A stretch of 64,000 bases of DNA, taken from NCBI RefSeq assembly GCF_034670005.1, contig NZ_JAXMOH010000011.1, positions 1 to 64,000 on the forward strand, in the 5' to 3' direction. The notes under the pieces are model-generated. The model searched no databases, was not told where the DNA came from, and saw only the letters and a list, made by a program, of their open reading frames with translations. Positions 43,340-51,686 of the stretch are shown here, one piece after another. How positions within the stretch are numbered: the first letter of the stretch is position 1; each line of letters begins with the position of its first letter. A program made the translations under genes and the position numbers. Source of the stretch: Thalassobius sp034670005. GTDB taxonomy: Bacteria; Pseudomonadota; Alphaproteobacteria; Rhodobacterales; Rhodobacteraceae.

Positions 43340-43708
43340 TTACAGCACCTCCGGGGCGAGCGAGATGATCTTCATGAAGTTCTTCGCGCGAAGTTCGCGA
43401 ACAACCGGCCCGAAGATACGGGTGCCGACCGGTTCGCCTGCGTTATTCAGAATAACGGCGGCGTTGCGGTCAAAACGGATCGAAGTACCATCTTCGCGAC
43501 GGACTTCTTTGGCGGTGCGTACGACGACGGCCTTACGGACGTCACCCTTTTTCACGCGACCGCGCGGGATGGCTTCTTTCACCGACACCACGATGATGTC
43601 GCCGACCGACGCATAGCGACGGTGCGAGCCACCCAGAACCTTGATGCACTGAACTCGGCGAGCGCCGGAGTTATCAGCAACATCCAGATTGGTCTGCATC
43701 TGGATCAT
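43340..43708 (-). CDS. rplN: 50S ribosomal protein L14
   Basis: 122 residues. MIQMQTNLDVADNSGARRVQ and FGPVVRELRAKNFMKIISLA are the invariant ends of L14, which lies at the subunit interface. Confidence 0.98.
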   Translation of the reverse strand: MIQMQTNLDVADNSGARRVQCIKVLGGSHRRYASVGDIIVVSVKEAIPRGRVKKGDVRKAVVVRTAKEVRREDGTSIRFDRNAAVILNNAGEPVGTRIFGPVVRELRAKNFMKIISLAPEVL

Positions 43709-43789
43709 TTGGTTTCTCCCGACCTGTGGGGGGGCTTGCAGTCACCCGTGTCCCCAGGGTTTCGATTAAAGCTTTGCAAAGTGGATCGC

Positions 43790-44020
43790 TTACGCGACGA
43801 CCACTTCCCAACGCTTGGTTTTCGACTTCGGTGCGCATTCCTGAATGCGGACGGCGTCACCGACGTTGAATTGGTTGTTTTCGTCGTGAGCCCGGTATTT
43901 TTTGGACCTACGAATGGTTTTCTTAAGAACCGGATGGGTGAAGCGGCGCTCGACCAGAACGGTCACGGTCTGTGCGTTGGCGTTCGAGGTAACGGTGCCG
44001 GAGAGAATACGTTTGGGCAT
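43790..44020 (-). CDS. rpsQ: 30S ribosomal protein S17
   Basis: 76 residues. MPKRILSGTVTSNANAQTVT and the RRSKKYRAHDENN region followed by DAVRIQECAPKSKTKRW identify S17. Confidence 0.97.
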   Translation of the reverse strand: MPKRILSGTVTSNANAQTVTVLVERRFTHPVLKKTIRRSKKYRAHDENNQFNVGDAVRIQECAPKSKTKRWEVVVA

Positions 44021-44031
44021 CAGACAGGTCC

Positions 44032-44232
44032 TTATTCAGCAGCCGCTTGGGCTTTTTGGTTCAACACGGTTTTGACACGAGCAGCATCACGGCGGACCTG
44101 ACGCATGCGAGCGGTGTTTTCCAGCTGACCAGTGGCCTGTTGAAAGCGCAGGTTAAACGCTTCTTTCTTCAGCGAACCCAGTTCCTCGCGGAGCTGGTCC
44201 GGGGACTTTTCACTCAGTTCCTTGGCGTTCAT
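44032..44232 (-). CDS. rpmC: 50S ribosomal protein L29
   Basis: 66 residues. MNAKELSEKSPDQLREEL and KKEAFNLRFQQATGQLEN identify L29, near the peptide exit. ATG 44232 is chosen over an upstream start because AAAAGGAAAAGGCG precedes it. It is now the first gene of its block because rplP lies 3.8 kb away. Confidence 0.96.
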   Translation of the reverse strand: MNAKELSEKSPDQLREELGSLKKEAFNLRFQQATGQLENTARMRQVRRDAARVKTVLNQKAQAAAE

Positions 44233-44340
44233 CGCCTTTTCCTTTTCTACTGCACCAGAAGGCCCCAAAGGTCACCTTGTTCCTGGTGGTTTCAAAACAA
44301 ATTCGCGAATCCCAGTCACCCGGAATCCGCGAGATGTCGC

Positions 44341-44369
44341 TCTATAGTGGGTGTGCTTAGGAGTGGCAA
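44341..44369 (-). promoter_or_regulatory. Promoter of rpmC-to-rpmD block
   Basis: TTGCCA (44364-44369), 17-base spacer, TATAGA (44341-44346), about 110 bases before rpmC. It allows the block to be transcribed despite the 3.8 kb insertion upstream. Confidence 0.7.
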
Positions 44370-44403
44370 GCGAAAGTTCCGGAGCTTTCCCTATTTTGGC
44401 ACA

Positions 44404-44431
44404 GAACTCCGCCCCCTGAACTCCGCCCCCT
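44404..44431. repeat. Tandem duplicate of 14 bases
   Basis: GAACTCCGCCCCCT occurs twice head to tail (44404-44417 and 44418-44431), 35-62 bases upstream of the -35 box of the rpmC promoter. It could be a slipped-strand duplication or a paired binding site. Confidence 0.7.
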
Positions 44432-44797
44432 GATTTTTCAGGAGCCTCCCTGCCCGGTCCCAGTGAGCGATTGTTGCAATGGAACTGCATAGTTGTTCCG
44501 GAAATTGGACCGACAAAAATCCGGATCACGACAGTCAGAGGTCGGCAAACCGCCACCTTTTTGCCCTTCGCTCCCCGCCCAGGGCTAAGAGCCAGATTAT
44601 CGAAATCCAGTCCTGTCAGGGGCCTAACAAAAACTCACTGCAGGCCGTTCACAGCCATGTGCCCAACAAATTCAGGAACTTCTATTACCTGCTGAAGTCG
44701 TTTCATTCAAAGTTTGTTTTCAGTGCGAAACTCATCTGACGACATTGGTTGGGCTGGAAACCGGTAGTCCCCCCACGCTGTAAGAAAGACCAAGTAT

Positions 44798-46435
44798 ATG
44801 ACGATAAAGACCCGCCTCGCCTTTACCTTCTTCATATTGTCACTGATGTTCGTCGCCGTTGGCGCCATGGCACTCTATCAGTTGCGCGAAGTGAAACAGC
44901 GCGGCCAGCAGATCGTCGACACCAATGTCAGCACACTGCGCAGCATCGATGCAATGGCAAAGCTGCAACAAGAGGCCCAAGTTACCATCCGCGACTATCT
45001 GTTGATCAAGGATTTCAACAGCCGCAAAGCGATCAGCGACGAGCTGGATATGCTGCGCTACCAGCAGGATCTTCTCACCAATGACGCCGCCAACGATGCC
45101 GACGCGGAAATGGTCGAATTTTTGGAAACCTACACCACGATGAATGACCAGATCGGCACAGCATTCGAAAAGGTGATGGAGGTCGTGTCCTACGGTGGTA
45201 GTGATCTGTCAATATCGGCCCTGCTACAAGAAGCAGATGCCGTACAGGACGATTTGACGATCGCTACCGATAAAATCTCGTCTGCCCAAACCGCCAAAAT
45301 GCAACGCGCACTGATCGAATCCGAACGCATCTACACCCAGGCATGGATGATTGTAGCGGTTCTGGTCGGGTCTGCTTTGTTCATCAATTTGCTGAGCGCC
45401 GTCGGCACCCATCGGAGGCTGAGCCGCGGTTTCCGTATGGCCGTGTCGCTGAGCCGCGATGTGGCCAATGGCGATCTGAGCCAGATGGTCGAGCACAAGG
45501 AAAAAGGCGAATTCAACGACCTTCTGAACAATCTAAACCGGATGGTTGGCGGGCTGCGTGAAATCGTATCATCGGTCGCCGCTGGTGCCGGCAACGTTTC
45601 CGCAGGGGCCGTGCAAATGGCCCGGACCTCGGAGCAATTGCGCGAAGCCGCCACCGATCAGGCCACAACCACCGAAACCGCGTCAAGTGCAGTCGAGCAA
45701 ATGACCGCCAATGTGATGCAGAACGCCGACGCCACCCAGGAAACCGAACGCATGGCGGCGAGTTCGGCCAGCGACGCCCGCGAAAGCGGCGCGGCAGTCA
45801 AGGAAGCGATGGACTACACCACCACTATCGTCGACCGAATTCAGATCATTCAGGAAATCGCCCGCCAAACCGATCTGCTGGCGTTGAATGCCGCTGTGGA
45901 AGCGGCGCGCGCTGGCGATCACGGTCGCGGCTTCAGCGTGGTGGCCGCCGAGGTCCGCAAGCTGGCTGAACGCAGCCAGGCCGCTGCAAGCGAGATCGGG
46001 TCGCTGACCAATGAAACGGTCAGCGTTGCCGAAAAGGCGGTTCAAATGCTGGACCGGCTGGTTCCCAATATCGAACGAACCGCTCAGCTGGTCAGCGATA
46101 TCTCGAAATCCAATAGCGAGATTTCCATCGGCATGACCCAGATCAACACGTCGATCACCCAGCTTGACGGGATCACCCAGACCAACCATTCGTCGTCCGA
46201 GGAACTTTCCGCCACCGCAGAAGAGCTGGCCGCCCAGTCTCAGGCGTTGCGTACAACCATGGAACAATTCCGGCTCGTTTCAAACAGCGAAGAAACAGGC
46301 ACAGAAGACAATGAGCAAGAGGCGACCGCCGCCCCCGCTGCGGTAAACGCTGACATCATCGAATTCGATCTGGACCTGTCGGACGGTGACGACAAGGTTG
46401 ATTTCACGTCAGCCCCGAAAAACAAAGTTGCCTGA
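44798..46435 (+). CDS. Methyl-accepting chemotaxis protein
   Basis: 545 residues. A membrane helix at about 7-25, a helical periplasmic ligand domain (about 30-180), a second helix at about 183-202, HAMP, and the long signalling coiled coil whose hairpin tip reads IARQTDLLALNAAVEAARAG and so would bind CheA/CheW. There is no C-terminal CheR/CheB pentapeptide; the tail is Glu/Asp-rich. The ligand is unknown. It lies on the plus strand inside the ribosomal cluster between rpmC and rplP. Confidence 0.92.
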   Translation: MTIKTRLAFTFFILSLMFVAVGAMALYQLREVKQRGQQIVDTNVSTLRSIDAMAKLQQEAQVTIRDYLLIKDFNSRKAISDELDMLRYQQDLLTNDAANDADAEMVEFLETYTTMNDQIGTAFEKVMEVVSYGGSDLSISALLQEADAVQDDLTIATDKISSAQTAKMQRALIESERIYTQAWMIVAVLVGSALFINLLSAVGTHRRLSRGFRMAVSLSRDVANGDLSQMVEHKEKGEFNDLLNNLNRMVGGLREIVSSVAAGAGNVSAGAVQMARTSEQLREAATDQATTTETASSAVEQMTANVMQNADATQETERMAASSASDARESGAAVKEAMDYTTTIVDRIQIIQEIARQTDLLALNAAVEAARAGDHGRGFSVVAAEVRKLAERSQAAASEIGSLTNETVSVAEKAVQMLDRLVPNIERTAQLVSDISKSNSEISIGMTQINTSITQLDGITQTNHSSSEELSATAEELAAQSQALRTTMEQFRLVSNSEETGTEDNEQEATAAPAAVNADIIEFDLDLSDGDDKVDFTSAPKNKVA

Positions 46436-46454
46436 CCGGTCGGGCCTTCCATAC

Positions 46455-46481
46455 GATCCCTGCCGATATTCGGCAGGGATC
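46455..46481. repeat. Perfect 12-base inverted repeat after the chemoreceptor gene
   Basis: GATCCCTGCCGA (46455-46466), TAT, TCGGCAGGGATC (46470-46481), 20 bases after the stop. No T run follows on the plus strand, so it is either a factor-dependent end or an mRNA-stabilising hairpin. Confidence 0.7.
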
Positions 46482-46538
46482 TGACCTGCGGCGCAACAGC
46501 CTCTCGCCCTTTGCAGCGGGCTGCGCTAAGACACCTGC

Positions 46539-47162
46539 ATGTCACAGATTGAATCGCTTTTCGTCACCCGCCTCTACCGCGCCAAGCTCAGTGAATTCGG
46601 CCCCGCCGTCGATACTGATGAGCTGGAAGCCTCCTGCTACTCGATCGCCGAAGATGACGAGGCTGGTCAGGAATGGTGCGAAGAGAACGGTTATCCCGGC
46701 TACACCTCCTATGCGTCGCTGACCGATCTTGGTTGGCGCTTTCCGATTTTTGCCGACGTGATCAAGTCTCTGGACCAGCACGTGGCGAATTTTGCCAAGG
46801 ACCTTGAATTCGATCTGGGCGACAAGGAACTGATGCTGGAAGACCTGTGGATCAACATCCTGCCCGAAGGCGGCACGCATTCATCGCACCTGCACCCGCA
46901 TTCGGTGATTTCCGGCACCACCTACGTGTCGATGCCCAAGGGCACCAGCGCGCTGAAGCTGGAAGACCCGCGGTCCGCCCGGATGATGGCCGCCCCCGCC
47001 CGCCGCAAGGACGCGCGCCGCGATCTGCAGACCTTCATCTACATGAAGCCCGAAGTCGGCGACGTGCTGCTGTGGGAAAGCTGGCTGCGCCACGAAGTGC
47101 CGATGAACATGGCCGAGGAAGACCGGGTGTCGGTGAGCTTCAATTACAAATGGGGCGAGTGA
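46539..47162 (+). CDS. TIGR02466-like 2OG-Fe(II) oxygenase family protein
   Basis: 207 residues. The double-stranded beta-helix iron motif is suggested by HSSHLHPHSVISGTTYV (H117, H119, H121), the distal H185 in SWLRHEVPMN and an Arg (R196) in DRVSVSFN that could bind 2-oxoglutarate. This matches the putative 2OG-Fe(II) oxygenase family seen in marine bacteria and phages. Substrate unknown. It follows the chemoreceptor gene by about 100 bases on the same strand. Confidence 0.75.
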   Translation: MSQIESLFVTRLYRAKLSEFGPAVDTDELEASCYSIAEDDEAGQEWCEENGYPGYTSYASLTDLGWRFPIFADVIKSLDQHVANFAKDLEFDLGDKELMLEDLWINILPEGGTHSSHLHPHSVISGTTYVSMPKGTSALKLEDPRSARMMAAPARRKDARRDLQTFIYMKPEVGDVLLWESWLRHEVPMNMAEEDRVSVSFNYKWGE

Positions 47163-47264
47163 GGCGCTGATTGGAACGGGCGGTTGAGTATTGGTGTAGG
47201 TCGGGGTAGAATCTCAACTTGAGGTTTGCTAATGCTTGTTTAGGTCTGTGACAAACAATTTACG

Positions 47265-47984
47265 GTGGCTCAATCCACATTTTCCTCTCCGCAAGATAAA
47301 GATACGATTGGATCGTATTCTGTCATTTCCGATGAAACTGGAGGAAAGACCTTGGGCGACTGGATGCAATATCCAAATAGGTTGGAAGAAATTTATAACG
47401 TCATTTTAGGAGAAAGCGAACGTGGTTCCGTGCTTTTGGCGTGCCACATAGTAGACGAATTTCTTTTTGAAATGATTTCTAAGTATAAAAATAGTAACGT
47501 CAGCGGCAAGGTTTTCAAAGACACAACAGGCTATGGCGGCGCATTTGGCAGCCTTTCAATGAAAAGCAAAGCTCTGTTTGTTCTCGGGGTAATTAGCGAT
47601 CAGTCGTTCAAAGCGATTGATGAACTGAGAAGCATTAGGAACAAAGCGGCTCATTCATCTGTTTCATTCAAGCTGACAGACCATCAAGATCGATTTGATA
47701 ATTCCCTCAACAGCTTCGGAAGCCATGTGGCTGTTAAAAATATGGCTCTAGAGCTCGCTATGAGAAATTTTTTAGAAAGAATGCGGATAGAGGGGCCTGA
47801 GTTATCGGAAAAGATTGGCGATAACCCCTTTCCCGACGAACAGTCTTGCATAGCTTACCTAAGAGGAAATCCTGAGCTGCAGGCAGTTCTTGAAAATCAA
47901 TTGCCGAAATGGCACATGGCTACTCTCACCTATTTGCTCATTGAAACGATTGGCCTGAACTTTCGTACACATTTCGATCAATAG
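47265..47984 (+). CDS. MltR-like protein with HEPN-type RNxxxH motif
   Basis: 239 residues from a GTG; a better ribosome site (GGAGGAAAGACC, near 47341-47352) precedes TTG 47352 and ATG 47364, so the true start may be there. The core ERGSVLLACHIVDEFLFEM, SMKSKALFVLGVISDQSF and AIDELRSIRNKAAHSSVS follows the MltR (mannitol operon repressor) pattern. The IRNKAAH segment also fits the Rx4-6H motif of HEPN proteins. The gene is visibly AT-rich (about 30% G+C by hand count in 47461-47520), unlike its G+C-rich neighbours, and its codon use differs, so recent transfer is likely. No mannitol genes are nearby, so a mannitol role is unsupported. Confidence 0.7.
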   Translation: MAQSTFSSPQDKDTIGSYSVISDETGGKTLGDWMQYPNRLEEIYNVILGESERGSVLLACHIVDEFLFEMISKYKNSNVSGKVFKDTTGYGGAFGSLSMKSKALFVLGVISDQSFKAIDELRSIRNKAAHSSVSFKLTDHQDRFDNSLNSFGSHVAVKNMALELAMRNFLERMRIEGPELSEKIGDNPFPDEQSCIAYLRGNPELQAVLENQLPKWHMATLTYLLIETIGLNFRTHFDQ

Positions 47985-47997
47985 GCGATCACAACAA

Positions 47998-48027
47998 AAC
48001 CCCCGCGCGATCACTCGCGCGGGGGTT
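47998..48027. terminator. Terminator shared by the MltR-like gene and rplP
   Basis: Stem AACCCCCGCGCGA/TCGCGCGGGGGTT with four-base loop. It is followed by TTTTGTTG on the minus strand and TCGATTTTT on the plus strand, so it can end both convergent transcripts. Confidence 0.85.
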
Positions 48028-48067
48028 TCGATTTTTCCGTAGAGTGGGGTTTCACCCCACCGCCACC

Positions 48068-48481
48068 TTACCAGTCTTCGCGAACGACGACGCGGGTCTT
48101 GATCGGCAGCTTCATCGCGGCCAGACGCAGCGCTTCACGCGCAACATCTTCGTCGACGCCGTCGATTTCGAACATCACGCGGCCGGGCTTGACCTTGGCA
48201 GTCCAGCGATCCACAGACCCTTTACCTTTACCCATACGAACCTCGATCGGTTTCGCGGTGACCGGCAGGTCGGGGAAGATGCGGATCCAGACACGGCCCT
48301 GACGCTTCATGTGACGGGTCATGGCACGACGTGCGGCTTCGATCTGACGGGCAGTGATCCGCTCCGGCTCAATGGCCTTCAGGCCGTACATGCCGAAGTT
48401 CAGGTCGCTGCCGCCTTTTGCCAGACCGTGAATCCGGCCTTTGTGCATCTTGCGGAATTTAGTACGCTTTGGTTGAAGCAT
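48068..48481 (-). CDS. rplP: 50S ribosomal protein L16
   Basis: 137 residues. MLQPKRTKFRKMHKGRIHGL, the rRNA-binding ARQIEAARRAMTRHMKRQG and FPDLPVTAKPIEVRMGKGKG identify L16, which reaches the peptidyl-transferase centre. Normally rpmC follows within a few bases; here the next gene on the strand is the distant rpmC. Confidence 0.97.
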   Translation of the reverse strand: MLQPKRTKFRKMHKGRIHGLAKGGSDLNFGMYGLKAIEPERITARQIEAARRAMTRHMKRQGRVWIRIFPDLPVTAKPIEVRMGKGKGSVDRWTAKVKPGRVMFEIDGVDEDVAREALRLAAMKLPIKTRVVVREDW

Positions 48482-48494
48482 ATCTCAGGACTCC

Positions 48495-49208
48495 TTAACG
48501 ACGGCCGCGCGGTGCAGCACCACGAGGGGACGGGCCATCCTGAAGTTCAGCGGCGCGACGGTCACGAGCCTGCGGGTCGTGTTCCATGATCTCGCCTTTG
48601 AAGATCCAGGTTTTAATGCCGATGATGCCATAAGGCGTCGCGGCTTCTGCATGTGCGTAGTCGATATCGGCCCGCAGGGTGTGCAAAGGCACGCGGCCTT
48701 CACGATACCATTCGGTCCGTGCGATTTCTGCACCACCCAGACGACCGGCAACATTCACACGAATGCCCAGGGCGCCCATACGCATAGCGTTCTGAACCGA
48801 ACGCTTCATCGCGCGGCGGAACGAAACCCGGCGTTCCAGCTGCTGGGCGATCGATTCCGCCACCAGCTGAGCGTCCAGTTCCGGCTTGCGGACTTCGACG
48901 ATGTTCAGGTGCAGTTCGCTGTCGGTCATGTTCGCCAGCTTCTTGCGCAGAACTTCGATATCGGCGCCTTTTTTACCGATGATCACGCCCGGACGCGCGG
49001 TGTGAATGGTCACACGGCACTTCTTGTGCGGACGTTCGATGATCACGCGGGCCACGCCGGCCTGCTTGCATTCATCCTTGATGAACTCACGGAGTTTCAG
49101 GTCTTCGATCAGAAGATCGCCGTAGTCCTTGGTATCGGCGTACCAGCGGCTGTCCCAGGTGCGGTTGACCTGAAGACGCATGCCGATCGGATTGGTCTTG
49201 TTACCCAT
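48495..49208 (-). CDS. rpsC: 30S ribosomal protein S3
   Basis: 237 residues. MGNKTNPIGMRLQVNRTWDS, the KH motif VIIGKKGADIEVLRKKL and GIRVNVAGRLGGAEIARTEW identify S3, part of the mRNA entry helicase. Its ATG shares one base with the rplV stop. Confidence 0.97.
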   Translation of the reverse strand: MGNKTNPIGMRLQVNRTWDSRWYADTKDYGDLLIEDLKLREFIKDECKQAGVARVIIERPHKKCRVTIHTARPGVIIGKKGADIEVLRKKLANMTDSELHLNIVEVRKPELDAQLVAESIAQQLERRVSFRRAMKRSVQNAMRMGALGIRVNVAGRLGGAEIARTEWYREGRVPLHTLRADIDYAHAEAATPYGIIGIKTWIFKGEIMEHDPQARDRRAAELQDGPSPRGAAPRGRR

Positions 49209-49588
49209 TAGACTTGCTCCTCAACTTGACGCACCTTGATGGTCAGTTCCGAGAACGGCTTGATGATCTTGCCGAAACGACCACGGGCCCGCGGGCGACC
49301 GCGCTTCATGGTCAGGTTCTTACCGACATAGGCCTCGGCGACGATCAGTTCATCGACGTCCAGGTTATGGTTGTTCTCGGCGTTGGCGATGGCCGACTGC
49401 AGGCACTTCTTGACGTCCTGCGCGATCCGCTTCTTCGAGAAGGTCAGATCGTTCAGAGCCTTGTCGACTTTCTTGCCGCGGATCATTCCGGCAACCAGGT
49501 TCAGTTTTTGCGGGCTGGTGCGAAGCATCCGGGCTTTCGCCATTGCTTCGTTTTCGGCCACGCGGCGGGGGTTCTTTGCCTTGCCCAT
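49208..49588 (-). CDS. rplV: 50S ribosomal protein L22
   Basis: 126 residues. KARMLRTSPQKLNLVAGMIR and NNHNLDVDELIVAEAYVGKN identify L22, whose loop lines the exit tunnel near the macrolide site (MKRGRPRARGR). Confidence 0.97.
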   Translation of the reverse strand: MGKAKNPRRVAENEAMAKARMLRTSPQKLNLVAGMIRGKKVDKALNDLTFSKKRIAQDVKKCLQSAIANAENNHNLDVDELIVAEAYVGKNLTMKRGRPRARGRFGKIIKPFSELTIKVRQVEEQV

Positions 49589-49591
49589 GGC

Positions 49592-49870
49592 TTACTTCCT
49601 CTTCGCTTTCTTGTCGGCCGCATGCCCGTAATAGGTACGGGTCGGCGAATATTCACCGAACTTCTGGCCAATCATATCTTCGGACACGTTGACCGGGATA
49701 TGCTTATGGCCGTTGTAAACGCCAAACGTCAGACCCACGAATTGGGGCAGGATCGTCGAACGACGCGACCAGATTTTGATGACTTCTTTGCGCCCCGATT
49801 CACGCGATGCTTCGGCTTTCTTAAGCACATAAGCATCCACAAAGGGGCCTTTCCAAACAGAGCGAGACAT
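49592..49870 (-). CDS. rpsS: 30S ribosomal protein S19
   Basis: 92 residues. MSRSVWKGPFVDAYVLKKAE and VYNGHKHIPVNVSEDMIGQK with the FGEYSPTRTYYGH tail identify S19 of the subunit head. Confidence 0.97.
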   Translation of the reverse strand: MSRSVWKGPFVDAYVLKKAEASRESGRKEVIKIWSRRSTILPQFVGLTFGVYNGHKHIPVNVSEDMIGQKFGEYSPTRTYYGHAADKKAKRK

Positions 49871-49873
49871 ATA

Positions 49874-50716
49874 TTAGCGCCCTTTCTTCTTAGCGTGACG
49901 CGAGCGAACGATAAGCTTCTGCGACGCCTTGTTGGTATTACGGGTGCGTTTGCCCTTGGTCGGCTTACCCCAGGGGGTAACCGGGTGACGGCCACCTGAG
50001 GTACGGCCTTCACCACCACCATGGGGGTGGTCGATCGGGTTCATAACGACACCGCGGACGCTCGGGCGGATGCCCTTGTGGCGCATACGGCCGGCTTTAC
50101 CGTAGTTCTGGTTGCTGTTGTCGGGGTTCGACACGGCACCCACGGTTGCCAGGCATTCCTGACGCACGAGGCGCAGTTCGCCCGAGCTCAGGCGGATCTG
50201 GGCATAGCCACCGTCACGACCGACGAACTGGGCATAGGTGCCTGCCGCGCGGGCGATCTGGCCGCCTTTGCCGGGCTTCAGTTCGATGTTGTGAACGATG
50301 GTACCGATCGGCATGCCCGAGAACGGCATTGCGTTGCCGGGCTTGATGTCTGCCTTGGCCGACGCGATCACGCTGTCGCCAATCGCCAGACGTTGCGGGG
50401 CCAGGATATAGGCCTGCTCGCCGTCTTCGTATTTGATCAACGCGATGAACGCGGTCCGGTTGGGGTCATATTCGATCCGCTCAACCGTGGCGGCGACATC
50501 GAATTTATTACGTTTGAAATCGACGATACGATAAAGGCGCTTTGCCCCGCCGCCTTTGCGGCGCATCGTGATCCGTCCGGTGTTGTTACGGCCGCCGTTC
50601 TTGGTCAGACCCTCAGTGAGGGATTTGACCGGACGACCTTTCCACAGCTCCGAACGGTCGATCAGTACCAGCCCACGCTGGCCTGGCGTCGTCGGCTTAT
50701 ACGACTTGAGTGCCAT
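49874..50716 (-). CDS. rplB: 50S ribosomal protein L2
   Basis: 280 residues. MALKSYKPTTPGQRGLVLID and the NPIDHPHGGGEGRTSGGRHP motif near the peptidyl-transferase centre identify L2. It is now the first gene of the block rplB-rpsS-rplV-rpsC-rplP, since rplW lies about 1 kb upstream beyond inserted sequence. Confidence 0.98.
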   Translation of the reverse strand: MALKSYKPTTPGQRGLVLIDRSELWKGRPVKSLTEGLTKNGGRNNTGRITMRRKGGGAKRLYRIVDFKRNKFDVAATVERIEYDPNRTAFIALIKYEDGEQAYILAPQRLAIGDSVIASAKADIKPGNAMPFSGMPIGTIVHNIELKPGKGGQIARAAGTYAQFVGRDGGYAQIRLSSGELRLVRQECLATVGAVSNPDNSNQNYGKAGRMRHKGIRPSVRGVVMNPIDHPHGGGEGRTSGGRHPVTPWGKPTKGKRTRNTNKASQKLIVRSRHAKKKGR

Positions 50717-50760
50717 GCTTTCTGTCTTCCGAATTGTAAGATGGGCCCCTGCCCACCCGG

Positions 50761-50787
50761 GTTATAGCCCCCCCGAAAGGTGACCAA
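50761..50787 (-). promoter_or_regulatory. Possible promoter of rplB block
   Basis: TATAAC (50761-50766) is a good -10, but the best -35, TTGGTC (50782-50787), is only 15 bases away. About 45 bases before rplB. Confidence 0.4.
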
Positions 50788-50825
50788 CTTGATAGGGCCC
50801 CGAAGGTCCCCGGCTAAAAATCACG

Positions 50826-50848
50826 GGCCCCGGAACGAATCCGGGGCC
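50826..50848 (-). terminator. Hairpin upstream of rplB
   Basis: Perfect GGCCCCGGA/TCCGGGGCC stem with five-base loop; on the minus strand CGTGA then TTTTT follows. It would end any transcript reading from the inserted segment toward rplB. Confidence 0.45.
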
Positions 50849-51218
50849 ACGCGATTGGCGTCGTATAGCCGGGTCGCAGGAAGGTGTCTATAGGAATAAG
50901 GCGTTTTCGCCCTGTATTTGTTGCGCACACAAGAGCCGCGCATCGACGACGCGCGCGGTGGCGATCCCAACTTTCGATCCTATTGATTTATCTCGACCTT
51001 GCCCGAAGAAGACCAACGCGATGCGCTGCCCAACCAAATCGCTGCGGCGTGGGGGCGCGTCATGCCGAAGGCATGCTTCCAGCATGACGATGCGCGGCGG
51101 CCCAAGGGCCGCTATTCGCGCGAGACATTCCACTGCATAAAACTATCTAAGATTGACTTATTGGGAGTTGTTCTCGAACTTAAGCTGTATACGCGTCAAA
51201 CTAATAGGATCGCTATCT

Positions 51219-51548
51219 ATGTTCAAGAAATTCGCAACAGTCGCTTTCGTTCTTGCCGCATCAAGCGCGCACGCCGCCGATTTCAAAGTATACGGGCTGG
51301 GAGGTAGCGATACGGTGTTCGTGTGGAAAAACAAAGCATCTCATGATGAAGCGCTTGACCTAATTTCGGCAAATGTTCACAAATCCAACCCTGCTTTGGT
51401 AATGAGACTGCTTTCCTGCATTGTTCCAAGCGGCACAGGCGTCATCATCACAGATATGGGATTTGCCACGCATGATATCATGGTCATCGACGGCGAAAAA
51501 GCAGGCTGCCGAGGGAATATTCCTGCAGAAGCGCTGAAGTCTAACTAA
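51219..51548 (+). CDS. Small secreted protein of unknown function
   Basis: 109 residues. Signal peptide MFKKFATVAFVLAASSAHA with cleavage before ADFKV, giving a mature protein of about 90 residues with two cysteines (C67, C97) that could form one disulfide. ATG 51219 is supported by AGGATCGCTATCT upstream. No family recognised. It lies on the plus strand inside the S10 operon, between rplB and rplW, and is followed by a bidirectional terminator. Confidence 0.7.
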   Translation: MFKKFATVAFVLAASSAHAADFKVYGLGGSDTVFVWKNKASHDEALDLISANVHKSNPALVMRLLSCIVPSGTGVIITDMGFATHDIMVIDGEKAGCRGNIPAEALKSN

Positions 51549-51634
51549 AAATTTTGTGGAGAAACTTTCGAGCGCACAGGCTAGCTATATGAAATCCGTG
51601 CAACTTTGCCAGTAACATACTGTTTCTTATACAA

Positions 51635-51662
51635 AAAGCCCCCGCCTTTCGGCGGGGGCTTT
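51635..51662. terminator. Bidirectional terminator between rplW and the small protein gene
   Basis: Stem AAAGCCCCCGCC/GGCGGGGGCTTT with four-base loop and A/T runs on both sides. It closes the rpsJ-rplC-rplD-rplW transcript on the minus strand and can close the plus-strand gene. Confidence 0.88.
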
Positions 51663-51686
51663 CATGTCTTCGATCAGGCAATCCGA

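Larger units (their letters stand above)
44233..44797. other. Intergenic control region between rpmC and the chemoreceptor gene
   Basis: 565 bases without a supported gene. It contains the minus-strand promoter of the rpmC block (44341-44369), a 14-base tandem repeat (44404-44431) upstream of it, and toward the right the plus-strand chemoreceptor leader. Short frames here have no recognisable features. Confidence 0.6.
50717..51218. other. Insertion between rplB and the small secreted protein gene
   Basis: 502 bases with no supported gene. Near rplB lie a possible promoter (50761-50787) and a hairpin (50826-50848). A minus-strand frame at 50888-51133 (ending GENALFL) is open but has no start signal; from memory similar frames recur in roseobacters, suggesting a mobile or decayed repeat, which I could not check. 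Confidence 0.4.

Noticed and set aside
47265..47984. Mannitol operon repressor
   Set aside because: Only fold-level similarity to MltR; no mannitol transport or dehydrogenase gene is adjacent.
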